A DNA stretch of 43,644 bases from a virus. The stretch lies in the IMG/VR virus record IMGVR_UViG_3300036768_000231, positions 1-43,644 of that record; one strand, 5' to 3'. Positions 19,842-28,508 of the stretch are shown here, one piece after another. The notes under the pieces are model-generated. The model was not told where the DNA came from, ran no database searches, and saw nothing but the letters and a program-made list of their open reading frames with translations. The translations under genes and the position numbers were made by a program. Within the stretch, counting starts at the first letter, position 1, and each line of letters starts with the position of its first letter.

Positions 19842-20002
19842 TGGGAATAGCATACTAGCATGAGATAAGTATATAATCTGGTTTATATACTGAAAAAGTT
19901 GACTAGATATAAACTGGATTTATGGGGGTATAGAATGTCATTTATTCTTGGGGGAATTCTGGGGGTTTTATAGACGCAAGTTGGGGGAATTTTATTTTTC
20001 CC
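19842..20002 (+). other. Non-coding leader of tRNA-Thr, candidate late promoter region
   Basis: It contains the inverted repeat GTATATAA-tctgg-TTTATATAC (19869-19890). G-runs recur (tatGGGGGtatag, ctTGGGGGAATTctgGGGGtttta, ttGGGGGAATTtta). A TTGACT at 19899 has no -10 box at normal spacing. It is the only sizeable non-coding gap before the 23-kb structural block, so a promoter for the phage polymerase could lie here; that is speculation. Confidence 0.35.
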
Positions 20003-20075
20003 GCCTGCGTAGCTCAATTGGAAGAGCAACCGCTTTGTAAGCGGTAGGTTATGAGTTCAACTCTCATCGCAGGCT
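20003..20075 (+). tRNA. tRNA-Thr (anticodon TGT)
   Basis: Acceptor GCCTGCG/CGCAGGC, D-arm with GCTCAATTGGAAGAGC, anticodon stem ACCGC-TTTGTAA-GCGGT (anticodon TGT), T-arm ATGAG-TTCAACT-CTCAT. It is 73 bases with discriminator T and no encoded CCA. It reads ACA codons, which are frequent in these AT-rich genes. A terminator follows at 20084. Confidence 0.95.
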
Positions 20076-20083
20076 CTATCTGT

Positions 20084-20115
20084 GCCGTCATGGTTATGAC
20101 GGCTATTTTTGTTTT
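20084..20115 (+). terminator. Rho-independent terminator after tRNA-Thr
   Basis: GCCGTCAT-GGTT-ATGACGGC (20084-20103) followed by TATTTTTGTTTT. It separates the tRNA transcript from the terminase genes, or works as a partial attenuator for them. Confidence 0.9.
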
Positions 20116-20131
20116 AGGAAGGAGAATCGTA

Positions 20132-21088
20132 GTGTCACCACAATCAAGAAAGAAAAGAACGGTATCCCCTGACACAAAAATTCCTGAAGGAAGTTATTAC
20201 TGTAGAGTGTGTCAAAGACTCCGCTCAAAAAACTATTTTTACGAAACTACTAACCCAGAGGTTGATACATGTGGGTATATGTCTGTTTGCAAGGAATGTT
20301 TAAATACATTATATGTAAAATATTACAACATTTATCACAACGTAGATGCGGCTGTTCTAAAAATATGTCAGTTGTTCGACATAAAATTTGACCAATCTGC
20401 AATTGCGGCGGCTTTAAAGCATTATGAAAATAACGGCACAGAGTCCGATAAATTTATTGGAATGTACAAAACAAAATTATTGCTTATGAATCGTCACAGA
20501 ACCACGGACAGAATAGAAGATATTGATTTGCGATATAATCATCCCGTAAGCATTACGATAGCCGCTCCTCCACAGGCGGAGGTTGGAAGCGAAGACCTTA
20601 AAGAATTGCGTGCGTTTTGGGGAGAGGGATTTAACATTAATGATTTACAAATTTTAGAAAAAAAATTTTCTGATTGGTCGAAAAGTCATTCGATAGACAC
20701 GCAATCTGAGAGAGTTCTTTTGAAGTTCATTTGTTTGAAGGAATATGAAATAGACAAAGCTATTTCTTCGAAGTCTGGTACGGCAACTCTCATGAAGGAG
20801 TTTCAGGAACTTCTAAAGACTAGCGCCTTGTCCCCGAGTATGGCGAGTGCGTCCAGCGGGAATAAGAGCATGGAAGCATTTGGAGTTTGGGTAAAAGAAA
20901 TAGAATCTGTTACCCCTGCAGAATGGATAAAAGACAAATCCATCTATAGGGATGTTGATAACATTGAAGAATACGGGGATAAATATATTACGTCTCCTTT
21001 ACGCGCTTTTATTACAGGTTCAAAAGAATTTTCCTTAGAGGATGATTCAGAAAAGGATGACGACACAGAATTCGGTATGGAGGAATAA
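20132..21088 (+). CDS. Candidate small terminase subunit, zinc-finger protein, 318 residues
   Basis: The start is GTG 20132 with AGGAAGGAG upstream; the longer frame to 20051 begins inside the tRNA and terminator and is rejected. The N-terminus has a four-cysteine finger (YYCRVCQRLRSKNYF...CGYMSVCKECLNTLY). A helical middle and an acidic end (EDDSEKDDDTEFGMEE) follow. It lies directly before the large terminase gene, and stop and start are adjacent. Position argues for the DNA-recognising terminase partner; sequence alone does not prove it. Confidence 0.5.
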   Translation: MSPQSRKKRTVSPDTKIPEGSYYCRVCQRLRSKNYFYETTNPEVDTCGYMSVCKECLNTLYVKYYNIYHNVDAAVLKICQLFDIKFDQSAIAAALKHYENNGTESDKFIGMYKTKLLLMNRHRTTDRIEDIDLRYNHPVSITIAAPPQAEVGSEDLKELRAFWGEGFNINDLQILEKKFSDWSKSHSIDTQSERVLLKFICLKEYEIDKAISSKSGTATLMKEFQELLKTSALSPSMASASSGNKSMEAFGVWVKEIESVTPAEWIKDKSIYRDVDNIEEYGDKYITSPLRAFITGSKEFSLEDDSEKDDDTEFGMEE

Positions 21089-21089
21089 T

Positions 21090-22904
21090 ATGGCGCAGAA
21101 TTTTACAGGCACATATAAACAAAGAGCCTCCAACCCAGAAAATCAATTCAATGCGCCGAAGCAGATGATTCGCTCAAAAGAACTTGACGAACAGCGCAGA
21201 ATAAAATTGATAGATTGGATAACCTTTTATAGACGCAACATGCACCGATTTGTGGAACATTATTTTGGCATAGAGTTATATTTTTATCAAAAGATATGGC
21301 TTTATTTTATGTCTACAAGAGATTCGTATGTGGCAATTGCGTCACGCGCCTCTGCTAAAACATGGTTGGTTGGCGTTCTTGCGGTTGCCAAGGCGGTTTT
21401 ATATCCGAACTCTGAAATTGTAGTTGTAAGTTCTACTAAAGAACAAGCGGGTATAATCATTGAAGAAAAAATAAAAGGTCTTCAAGAGAATTATCCGAAC
21501 GTAGCGAGAGAAATAAAAAACATAACTACAAACATGAACAAATGGCAGGTTGATTTTCATAACGGCTCTGTTATAAAAATCGTAGCGGCCAGAGATAGTT
21601 CTAGAGGTAGACGTTCCACTTTTACAATATACGAAGAGTTTCGTCTAATCGATAAAGAAGTTCTAGACTCGGTCATTCGCCCCTTCTCGTATATTCGTCA
21701 GGCTCCATATTTAAAAATTCCAGAATGGAAAAATTACGGAGAAGAGCCAAAAGAAGTCTTTATATCCTCAGCTTATCATAAAGGTTTATGGTGGTTTGAT
21801 GAGACCAAGAAAAACATAATGGATTTTCTTCGAGGCGGAAACTCAGGATTTATTGCGTTTGATGCACGAATAGCTATTCATCATCACATAAAGACAAAAC
21901 GCCAACTAAAGAACGAAATTTCCAAGATGGATGAGATTACGGCCCTCGAAGAATATTACAATATTCCTTGGGGGGAAAACTCTGATAGTTATTTCAAACT
22001 GAAACAATTTTCTCGTTCTAGAAATGTAGAACGAGCGTTCTATCCCCAAAAGCGAGATACATTCAACAGTAAAAAGAATCCATATGATATTCCCAAAATC
22101 GAAGGGGAACTGAGAATATTATCGTGTGACGTTGCTCAACGGTCAGGAAAGGCGAATGACCTTTCTATAACGTGGTGCATAAGACTTCTCCCGACACATA
22201 AGGGATATTATAGAGAAGTTGTGTATGGTGAATCGTTTTCTGGGGAAAACTCAATTCTTCAGTCCCTTAGAATAAAACAATTATATTATGATTTCTCAGC
22301 CGACGCAATCGTATTGGATGTTGCATCTGGTGGTGGCGGCTTGCCGATGTATGACCAATTGGGGCAAATAACAAAAGACTCTGAAAGAGGGTTGGAATAC
22401 CCTCCCATGACAATAATGCCACATCCGTCTATCGACGACGCTGTATACACAGAATTGTCCAAGAGAACTTTGGGTCTGAATGCTCTTCCTGTTGTTTATT
22501 GTATTTCAGCTACATCAAAATTAAACTCGGTCATGGCAGTCGAAATGCGCGACAAGTTGCAAAAGAAATTGTTTGGATTTCTTGTTGACGAAAGTAAAGC
22601 AGAAGATTATTTGATTAGAACGAAGCGTGGGGAATTTATGACAAACGATGATGTTTCTGCAAAAGCCTTTTTCATGCAACCATATGTGCAAACTTCTCTT
22701 TTAGTAAACGAAGCCATAAATCTTACCATGACTCTTACCGCAGGAAACATAAAACTATCGGAGCCAAACGGGGCAAGAAAAGACAGAATAGTTTGTTTGA
22801 TGATGGGAAATTATTATGCAGGGTTATTGGATTCAGAATTATTAAAACAAACAGATACTTCCACAGATTTAGAGACAATGTTATCTGTAACGGCTATAAT
22901 ATAA
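21090..22904 (+). CDS. terL: Terminase large subunit, 604 residues
   Basis: The start is ATG 21090 (GGAGGAA upstream); the frame is open from 21042 but lacks a binding site there. ATPase: deviant Walker A SRASAKTW (residues 85-92), then EIVVVSSTKEQAG, Walker B-like TIYEEF (YEE at 181-183). Nuclease: SCDVAQRSGKANDLS (D347), VLDVASGGGG (D410) and GARKDRIV (D565) supply the metal-binding acids of the RNase H-like fold. It is the motor that pumps DNA into the prohead and cuts it. The length is slightly above average. Confidence 0.9.
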   Translation: MAQNFTGTYKQRASNPENQFNAPKQMIRSKELDEQRRIKLIDWITFYRRNMHRFVEHYFGIELYFYQKIWLYFMSTRDSYVAIASRASAKTWLVGVLAVAKAVLYPNSEIVVVSSTKEQAGIIIEEKIKGLQENYPNVAREIKNITTNMNKWQVDFHNGSVIKIVAARDSSRGRRSTFTIYEEFRLIDKEVLDSVIRPFSYIRQAPYLKIPEWKNYGEEPKEVFISSAYHKGLWWFDETKKNIMDFLRGGNSGFIAFDARIAIHHHIKTKRQLKNEISKMDEITALEEYYNIPWGENSDSYFKLKQFSRSRNVERAFYPQKRDTFNSKKNPYDIPKIEGELRILSCDVAQRSGKANDLSITWCIRLLPTHKGYYREVVYGESFSGENSILQSLRIKQLYYDFSADAIVLDVASGGGGLPMYDQLGQITKDSERGLEYPPMTIMPHPSIDDAVYTELSKRTLGLNALPVVYCISATSKLNSVMAVEMRDKLQKKLFGFLVDESKAEDYLIRTKRGEFMTNDDVSAKAFFMQPYVQTSLLVNEAINLTMTLTAGNIKLSEPNGARKDRIVCLMMGNYYAGLLDSELLKQTDTSTDLETMLSVTAII

Positions 22905-22917
22905 AAACGGAGGTATA

Positions 22918-23250
22918 ATGGCGGTTATAAATAAACATAAGACAACTTATACAACAGAAAATACTAGTACGCTTGTTCCAGACTTTACAATACAAACCAC
23001 GTTTGGGCGTTCCATATCGGATACTGTAGTAAACACTGGAGATAAGTCATTAACGTTGGCCGTCCATGACGGAAACGAATCAGACTTGTCAGACGCCGTA
23101 GAAATAAAAACCGATGCTGATGTTCTTGATGGTGCAATAGGTTCCTATTCGTCAGACGTTGCAGTATTCGAATCCTATGGTTTATATCTAAATAGTACGG
23201 TTGCGGACACTCCGACAACTTGTTTCTTAAATGCTATCGTTAAAAATTAA
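22918..23250 (+). CDS. Hypothetical virion-associated protein, 110 residues
   Basis: ATG 22918 follows CGGAGG. Low in charge clusters, rich in Thr, Ser and Val, with alternating hydrophobic residues (LVPDFTIQTTFGRSISDTVV), so probably a small beta-barrel. Its place between terminase and portal suggests a minor head or decoration protein; no family recognised. Confidence 0.6.
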   Translation: MAVINKHKTTYTTENTSTLVPDFTIQTTFGRSISDTVVNTGDKSLTLAVHDGNESDLSDAVEIKTDADVLDGAIGSYSSDVAVFESYGLYLNSTVADTPTTCFLNAIVKN

Positions 23251-23270
23251 AGAAGTTGGAGGATTAAACT

Positions 23271-24860
23271 TTGGCAAGAACACGTAAAACATCTACCGCC
23301 AATAACGAAGAAGTCCTCCTGACAAAGCAAGAAGTTTTTGATGTTCTTCGGTTTGCACAATCTCTGTATGGAGGATACTCTAACGTATATACTCCGGAAC
23401 TTGTGAATTCCAGACTGAAAGACGTAACAATGTCTCCGCAAGTTGCAACTGCCGAGAAAATAAACGCGGCTCTTCAGAACCCAAAAGAGAACGAACAAAA
23501 TCTGGTTGGCTTCAACGAATATTTGGAACTTACCAGTATGTTATACAAAAGAATGCTTTTGTATTTTTCTGGAATGTTATCTTTTGATTGGACTTATATA
23601 TGCACAAACGCGGAAGACGATAAAGATTATAATTCATCTGCTTATAGAAAAGACTTAGCGGTTGTTAGGGACTTCTTTGATAGATTTAATGTTAAAGAGT
23701 CTTTTAAAATGGCACTGCGTCAAATGCTGCGGGCAGAAACATTTTTTGCCGTTCTAAGAGAAGACGGCAACAAATATGTGCTACAGGAACTCCCACAACA
23801 ATACTGTAAAATAACTGGTCGATTTGATTACGGACTAGTATATGATTTTAATATGTATTGGTTTCTACAACCGTCTGTATCGTTGGATATGTATCCAAAG
23901 GTTTTCAAGAAACTATACAATAAGGTTTTTGGGTCGTCTACGACTTCAGGATATAACCCTGCCGCAAGAGTTGACGGAAGAACGGGAACCTATGTATATT
24001 GGACGCAAACAAGCCCCAAAGACGGTTTTATAGCATATAAACTTCTTCCAGAAGTTGCAACGAATATTCCGTTTCTATCTCCGTATATGTCGGACACAAT
24101 ATTACAGCCTGTAATACGAGAACTTCAACTAAACTCATATATAGCACAGGCCAGTAAAATAATTGCCGGGCAGGTTCCATTTTTAAAAGACGCAAAGGCA
24201 AGCGTCAAAGACGCTCTTGCTCTAGACCCGGTTACATTAGGAAAGTTTCTTGCCCTTATGAAGGCAGGTCTTCCTTCTGTCATAAAGATTGCTAGCGCTC
24301 CTCTTGAAAACATCGAAGGAATTGAGTTTTCAGGGGACAATGAAATTTATGATTCTTATCTTAGTACCTCTGCCAGTTCAACAGGTATAAATAGCAGATT
24401 GCTTTACTCGAAGGATAGACAGAACATATTGGAAACAAAAACTTCTTTGGATGTAGATTTGAACATACTTAGACCAGTATATTATCAATTTGAAAATTCT
24501 TTGGAATACTGGATTAATCAAAAAACAAAAAAGTTCAAGTTTAAATTTGTATTAGAGGGCTTTGAAACATCACTGGACAGAGATGCTAGATTTGAAAAAG
24601 TTAACAAACTTGCCGATTCCGGCATAGTATTAGAACAAAAATTTGCAAGTGCCATAGGGATGAATCCGTTCGACTTTAGACGAATGCTTGCTGAAGGAAA
24701 AGCGAACAAGTTTGTTGATAAACTAACTCCCATACTAAAATCAAATCAAATGGGAGCAAATAGAGAAGCAGGAAGACCTTCTGTCTCTGACGATTCTCTT
24801 GGCGACTCTGGCGCAGATACGCGCAACGTGGGTTCTAACGAAGAGAAAGAAGAAAGTTAA
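23271..24860 (+). CDS. Portal protein, 529 residues
   Basis: TTG 23271 follows TTGGAGG. Size and position after the terminase fit a portal. It has the typical core AETFFAVLREDGNKYVLQEL then PQQYCKITGRFDYG, the long helix with SVSLDMYPKVFKKLYNKVFG, and a stem/wing region (NILRPVYYQFENSLEYWINQ, FKFKFVLEGFETSL). The C-terminus is polar and probably disordered. Twelve copies would form the DNA channel at one capsid vertex. Confidence 0.8.
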   Translation: MARTRKTSTANNEEVLLTKQEVFDVLRFAQSLYGGYSNVYTPELVNSRLKDVTMSPQVATAEKINAALQNPKENEQNLVGFNEYLELTSMLYKRMLLYFSGMLSFDWTYICTNAEDDKDYNSSAYRKDLAVVRDFFDRFNVKESFKMALRQMLRAETFFAVLREDGNKYVLQELPQQYCKITGRFDYGLVYDFNMYWFLQPSVSLDMYPKVFKKLYNKVFGSSTTSGYNPAARVDGRTGTYVYWTQTSPKDGFIAYKLLPEVATNIPFLSPYMSDTILQPVIRELQLNSYIAQASKIIAGQVPFLKDAKASVKDALALDPVTLGKFLALMKAGLPSVIKIASAPLENIEGIEFSGDNEIYDSYLSTSASSTGINSRLLYSKDRQNILETKTSLDVDLNILRPVYYQFENSLEYWINQKTKKFKFKFVLEGFETSLDRDARFEKVNKLADSGIVLEQKFASAIGMNPFDFRRMLAEGKANKFVDKLTPILKSNQMGANREAGRPSVSDDSLGDSGADTRNVGSNEEKEES

Positions 24861-24924
24861 ATTTTATCTTCTGTCTTCAAGTTTTTGATGCTTGCTGGCA
24901 GAAAACTAAATACGGAGGAATACA

Positions 24925-24984
24925 ATGATTAGACTTACTACCGATGGTTCAAAGGTTTATGGCCTTTATTTCTTTACCCAATAG
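24925..24984 (+). CDS. Possible 19-residue leader peptide before the ferritin-like gene
   Basis: A strong CGGAGG precedes ATG 24925, giving MIRLTTDGSKVYGLYFFTQ and a TAG eight bases before the ferritin start, which itself has only GGTG. This suggests translational coupling: ribosomes load on the leader and pass to the ferritin-like gene. It could also be a relic. Confidence 0.45.
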   Translation: MIRLTTDGSKVYGLYFFTQ

Positions 24985-24991
24985 GTGAAAA

Positions 24992-25486
24992 ATGGAAACT
25001 CTTTTAAAACAAGAGTTGAAAGAAGCATTACAATCTCAATTCGCTCACGAAGTTCTTAACTCGCATATCTACCTTTTTATTGCTTCCTTTCTACACGGAA
25101 AAGGGTTGGACAATCTAGCCAAACATTTTGAAGGCCAATGGAAAGAAGAGCAGGAGCATTCTCAGATTATATATTCCCTTATTACAGATTTGGGAGAAGT
25201 ATTTGAAATACCTGATATTGATGGTTTTGGTATAGAATTTCCAACATTCCGTGCGTTGGCGGAAGCATATTTAGCAAGAGAAATCTTAACAACAGATTCA
25301 TTGAATGAGATAAAACTTTTAGCACAATCGGAAGACTCTCCCAACCCTGTTGTAGAGGAACGAATACGAGAAATGATTTTGCTTCAACAACACGAGTATG
25401 AAGAAGCAACTTCCATGTTGGATAAAGCGATTCTGTTGCCCGAATGGTGGCAAGTTGCTTTATTAGATGGCGCAATGGATAAATAA
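24992..25486 (+). CDS. Ferritin-like diiron protein, 164 residues
   Basis: The four-helix ferritin layout is clear. Helix A is LKEALQSQFAHEVLNSHIYL (E20). Helix B is FEGQWKEEQEHSQIIYSLIT with the E-x-x-H pair E53/H56. Helix C starts LAREILTTDSLNEIKLL (E97). Helix D is MILLQQHEYEEATSML (E135). These match the ferroxidase ligands of bacterial non-heme ferritins, although the residue equivalent to E127 of E. coli FtnA appears to be Q132. The length is normal. In cells it would oxidise and store iron. Its position between portal and prohead protease, in the head operon, hints at a virion or assembly role. Confidence 0.85.
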   Translation: METLLKQELKEALQSQFAHEVLNSHIYLFIASFLHGKGLDNLAKHFEGQWKEEQEHSQIIYSLITDLGEVFEIPDIDGFGIEFPTFRALAEAYLAREILTTDSLNEIKLLAQSEDSPNPVVEERIREMILLQQHEYEEATSMLDKAILLPEWWQVALLDGAMDK

Positions 25487-25487
25487 A

Positions 25488-25694
25488 ATGTATGTTTTAA
25501 ACATTTCTACCATAGACCCTGAAAAGTATTATGTTTGTAACAGAGCAATTGCGAATTGGCTTATATATGAAAAAAGCCTTCCGTTGTTCGGAAGAACAGA
25601 CAAGGGAGAATTTATATTTGCAAAAACCGAAGTATTCAAAGAAGTAATTGAACAAATTCCTTTTTATTTAAAAGTTACAAAGTTTGTATGGTAG
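25488..25694 (+). CDS. Hypothetical protein, 68 residues
   Basis: ATG 25488 follows the ferritin stop by one base, so translation is probably coupled; the alternative in-frame ATG 25467 overlaps the ferritin gene. The sequence (MYVLNISTIDPEKYYVCNRA...) is small, mixed alpha/beta, with a basic middle. No family recognised; it may act with the ferritin-like protein. Confidence 0.6.
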   Translation: MYVLNISTIDPEKYYVCNRAIANWLIYEKSLPLFGRTDKGEFIFAKTEVFKEVIEQIPFYLKVTKFVW

Positions 25695-25707
25695 GGAAGG
25701 GAGGTAT

Positions 25708-27903
25708 ATGACACAAAAATTATACTTTGATGTAGAAACTGCTGAGATAATCGACCAAGACCCCCTATCCCAATTCGCAACGGCTAGGATTATGGCTTTT
25801 TCTACTGGAAGAAGCAAACACGATACTGTATGCGACGAAGAAGCGCTTAGAAAGACAGCATATACCATTTACGAAAAGCCAATAGTGTTTGAGTACAATA
25901 ATGCTTTTAGAGATTTTGGGACGCATACAAAAACTCCGATTATTTCGGGGTTTGTTGTTAAAGATAGCGCACGTTTTGTAAATCAACCAGACGGAAGAAT
26001 TAGTCTAGAAGTTACTGCAAAAATTTGGAAGCGATATGCCCAAAAATTTATGGATGTTTTCTCTGACTCTGAAACAAAAAAAAGAAGTGTTTCGGTAGAG
26101 ATTGAAATTATATCTTCGGAAGAAGATTCTAATGGATTTTTAAAACTCATTGACTGGGTTTATTCTGCCGTGTGCGTGCTTGGCGAACTTGTAACTCCTG
26201 CTTCTCCGGGGGCGGAAATAGAGATGCTATCTTTTTCCGAAAAAGAAAACAAAGAGTATCAGGAAGCCAAAGATGCAGAATTTTCTTCCAAATATGATGA
26301 TATTGACTTTACAATTCCTTCTGATGTTAAGAAAAATGCAAAGCAAGGTCTTGCGCTAATAAAAGAGTATGGTCGCGGAGGAACTTCTGTCGGTCTTTCT
26401 ACCGCAAGATATTTGACAAAAAATGATGTAGCTAGTCCTGAAAAAGTCAGACACATGGCAAAATATTTCCCTCGTCACGCCAACGACAATCTTGATGACA
26501 AAACAAGTAATGGTTGGATTGCCTGGCAATTATGGGGCGGAAATGCTGGCAGAAAATGGTCTGAAAGTTTGGCAAAACGCATGAATGAGGCAGACGAAAA
26601 ACAGATGTCTTATTTCTCGCAAGAGAAAGGAAGAACAATGGATACTTTTTCATTAACATCCGCCCAAATTACTGAAATATTAAATTCATGTCTGAGCAAC
26701 GAAACTTATGGAGAGAATAAATATAGAAAGTATTGGGTCGAAACATATGACGATGAATGTGTATATGTATACGATAATGAAACTGGATTTATTTATTGCG
26801 CTTCATATTCTCTAAATCAGGAATCGCTTACTGCAATAATAGATATGGAATCCAAACGCCGTGTGGTTCGCGGGGGGTATGAAGTGGTGGACGAAAACGG
26901 GAATGTTGTATTTTCAGACGAAATGGGGACAGGAAATTCTTTAGATGTATCAGAATCTTCAGAAGATTTATCGGAAAGTTCTTGGGGTTCTGTTGACAAA
27001 ACTTCACTTAGAAAAGCTGTTTTAAAAGCAAGTAATTATAAAGCACTTGTCAGGAAGGTATATCTTTTAGTTGAAGACGGGTGGGAGGAACACCCTAGTT
27101 CGTCCTTGAAATACCCGGTGATGCAATTAAAAGACGGAAAATTAGTTTATAACAGATATGGATTATCTGCGGCGCTTCAGAGAGCGAAGGGCCAAGAAGA
27201 AACATCTGTTGTTAAAAAAGTTTTATCTCTATATAAGAAACTTAAGATAGAACAAAACGAGGAGGATGATTTAGATATGGCAGAAAAAGAAGTAACTGAA
27301 GAAATGGCCGCTGACGAAACTAAAGAAACTCCGAAGGAAGAGTCCGAAGAAGCACCCGAGGAACAGGAACAAGAAAAGGAAGAAGGAACCGAAAAAGAAA
27401 AGTTCTCTCTGAACGCTTGGGCTGATGTTGCCAGTGTTTTATCTTTCCTAGAGGAAGAAACAGACGACGCTTCTGAGGATGCTCAAAATATTCGTTTAGC
27501 CGCAGAAGAATTAAAGAAAGACAAATCTGATTTCGGAATTGTTTTTCGTGGGATGTATGCAAAGATGTGTAAGATGTCTGCTTTTGCAAAGGCTTGCATG
27601 GCTGAGAACGAAGACCTTAAGAAATTTAAGGCTTCTGTCGAAGAGGAAAAGAAGCAGTTTGCAGTAGATGTTACAATAAAGGAACTTTGCCAAAAGTTTT
27701 CTATTCCAGACGAGGTTGTTGCTGAAATGAAAACTTCTTCAAAAGACTTTTCGTATGAAAAGTTAAATGACTGGACAAACTCTGTAAAGGCTCGCGCCGT
27801 TGATTTTGCAGTAAAAACAAACGAAAATGACGGCGACCAGATAATCACTTACGCTTTTCCTTTCGGAGAAGCGTATAAGAATCCAGAAGAACTTTGGAAT
27901 TAA
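25708..27903 (+). CDS. Prohead protease fused to a scaffold-like tail, 731 residues
   Basis: The start is ATG 25708 (AGGGAGG upstream), not the earlier in-frame ATG 25684. Residues about 1-185 resemble XkdF-like/prohead serine proteases (GFVVKDSARFVNQ, KKRSVSVEIEIISS, VLGELVTPASPGAEIEML). Residues about 205-300 match a helical domain often seen in phage head proteins (VKKNAKQGLALIKEYGRGGT, RYLTKNDVASPEKVRHMAKY, AWQLWGGNAGRKWSESLAKR). After about 520 comes a strongly acidic, coiled-coil-rich stretch (EEAPEEQEQEKEEGTEKEKF) like an assembly scaffold. It would cleave scaffold and capsid during maturation. The catalytic serine and histidine were not pinned down. Confidence 0.7.
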   Translation: MTQKLYFDVETAEIIDQDPLSQFATARIMAFSTGRSKHDTVCDEEALRKTAYTIYEKPIVFEYNNAFRDFGTHTKTPIISGFVVKDSARFVNQPDGRISLEVTAKIWKRYAQKFMDVFSDSETKKRSVSVEIEIISSEEDSNGFLKLIDWVYSAVCVLGELVTPASPGAEIEMLSFSEKENKEYQEAKDAEFSSKYDDIDFTIPSDVKKNAKQGLALIKEYGRGGTSVGLSTARYLTKNDVASPEKVRHMAKYFPRHANDNLDDKTSNGWIAWQLWGGNAGRKWSESLAKRMNEADEKQMSYFSQEKGRTMDTFSLTSAQITEILNSCLSNETYGENKYRKYWVETYDDECVYVYDNETGFIYCASYSLNQESLTAIIDMESKRRVVRGGYEVVDENGNVVFSDEMGTGNSLDVSESSEDLSESSWGSVDKTSLRKAVLKASNYKALVRKVYLLVEDGWEEHPSSSLKYPVMQLKDGKLVYNRYGLSAALQRAKGQEETSVVKKVLSLYKKLKIEQNEEDDLDMAEKEVTEEMAADETKETPKEESEEAPEEQEQEKEEGTEKEKFSLNAWADVASVLSFLEEETDDASEDAQNIRLAAEELKKDKSDFGIVFRGMYAKMCKMSAFAKACMAENEDLKKFKASVEEEKKQFAVDVTIKELCQKFSIPDEVVAEMKTSSKDFSYEKLNDWTNSVKARAVDFAVKTNENDGDQIITYAFPFGEAYKNPEELWN
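27277..27903 (+). CDS. Possible internal start giving a free scaffold protein, 208 residues
   Basis: GAGGAGG (27259-27265) lies upstream of an in-frame ATG (27277) exactly where the protease gene turns into its acidic scaffold part (MAEKEVTEEMAADETKETPK). Nested scaffold genes sharing the protease frame are known from lambda (C/Nu3). The spacing of 11 bases is a little long, and the GAGGAGG also encodes acidic residues, so it could be chance. Confidence 0.4.
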   Translation: MAEKEVTEEMAADETKETPKEESEEAPEEQEQEKEEGTEKEKFSLNAWADVASVLSFLEEETDDASEDAQNIRLAAEELKKDKSDFGIVFRGMYAKMCKMSAFAKACMAENEDLKKFKASVEEEKKQFAVDVTIKELCQKFSIPDEVVAEMKTSSKDFSYEKLNDWTNSVKARAVDFAVKTNENDGDQIITYAFPFGEAYKNPEELWN

Positions 27904-27923
27904 TTTAGGAGGAATGTTATAAT

Positions 27924-28478
27924 ATGTCACACTCAGTTTTAATTACAAAACAAATCGCTTCCATGAACGTAGACGCATGGAACCGTTCGGCTGTTTCAGC
28001 ATCGGACGTGGACAATGGCAACATTGTTGTTTTGACTGGCAAGTCTGCTACCGCTGGTCAGAGCGAAGTATGGACAGCCGTTGTGCCCTCGACCAGCAAT
28101 GGTCTTACCGGGGTGTGGATGGTATATGAGCCGGAAGTGGTTACAACCGTTTCGGGTTCTTCAAAATATAAGGGCTTAGACCCAGACCCAAGAAACTTCT
28201 ATACCGTTGCTGGTACAGTGTTTTCGGTATTCAAACCCAAGATTGGTGATATTGTAGAACTTACTGCTGACGGTTTGGCTGGAACATACATTGCCGGTAC
28301 TACCACGCACGCCAATGCCACAAACTCTACCGGCGGCCTGAAACCTCTTTGGGGCAACTCACAGACACCTTCGGTCTTTTCGATGAAACTTCTGGGAACA
28401 GGTTATGTTTCGATTGGCTCTGGGGCGATTGACAGCCAAAGAGTTACAACCTACATCTTCGAAGTTGTTGGGGAATAA
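27924..28478 (+). CDS. Probable head decoration protein, 184 residues
   Basis: ATG 27924 follows TAGGAGGAA. A beta-rich protein, low in lysine (VLITKQIASMNVDAWNRSAV, GNIVVLTGKSATAGQSEVWT), directly before the major capsid gene, as for lambda D-type or other decoration proteins. Codons are GC-richer (GTT, ACC, GGC) than in neighbours, as in the capsid gene, which points to high expression. No family match can be claimed by eye. Confidence 0.6.
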   Translation: MSHSVLITKQIASMNVDAWNRSAVSASDVDNGNIVVLTGKSATAGQSEVWTAVVPSTSNGLTGVWMVYEPEVVTTVSGSSKYKGLDPDPRNFYTVAGTVFSVFKPKIGDIVELTADGLAGTYIAGTTTHANATNSTGGLKPLWGNSQTPSVFSMKLLGTGYVSIGSGAIDSQRVTTYIFEVVGE

Positions 28479-28508
28479 GGTTTTAGAATTAGGAGGATTT
28501 ATAATAAT

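Noticed and set aside
20051-20131. Extended N-terminus of the terminase-small-type gene
   Set aside because: It would begin inside tRNA-Thr and translate the terminator hairpin; GTG 20132 has a strong binding site at correct spacing.
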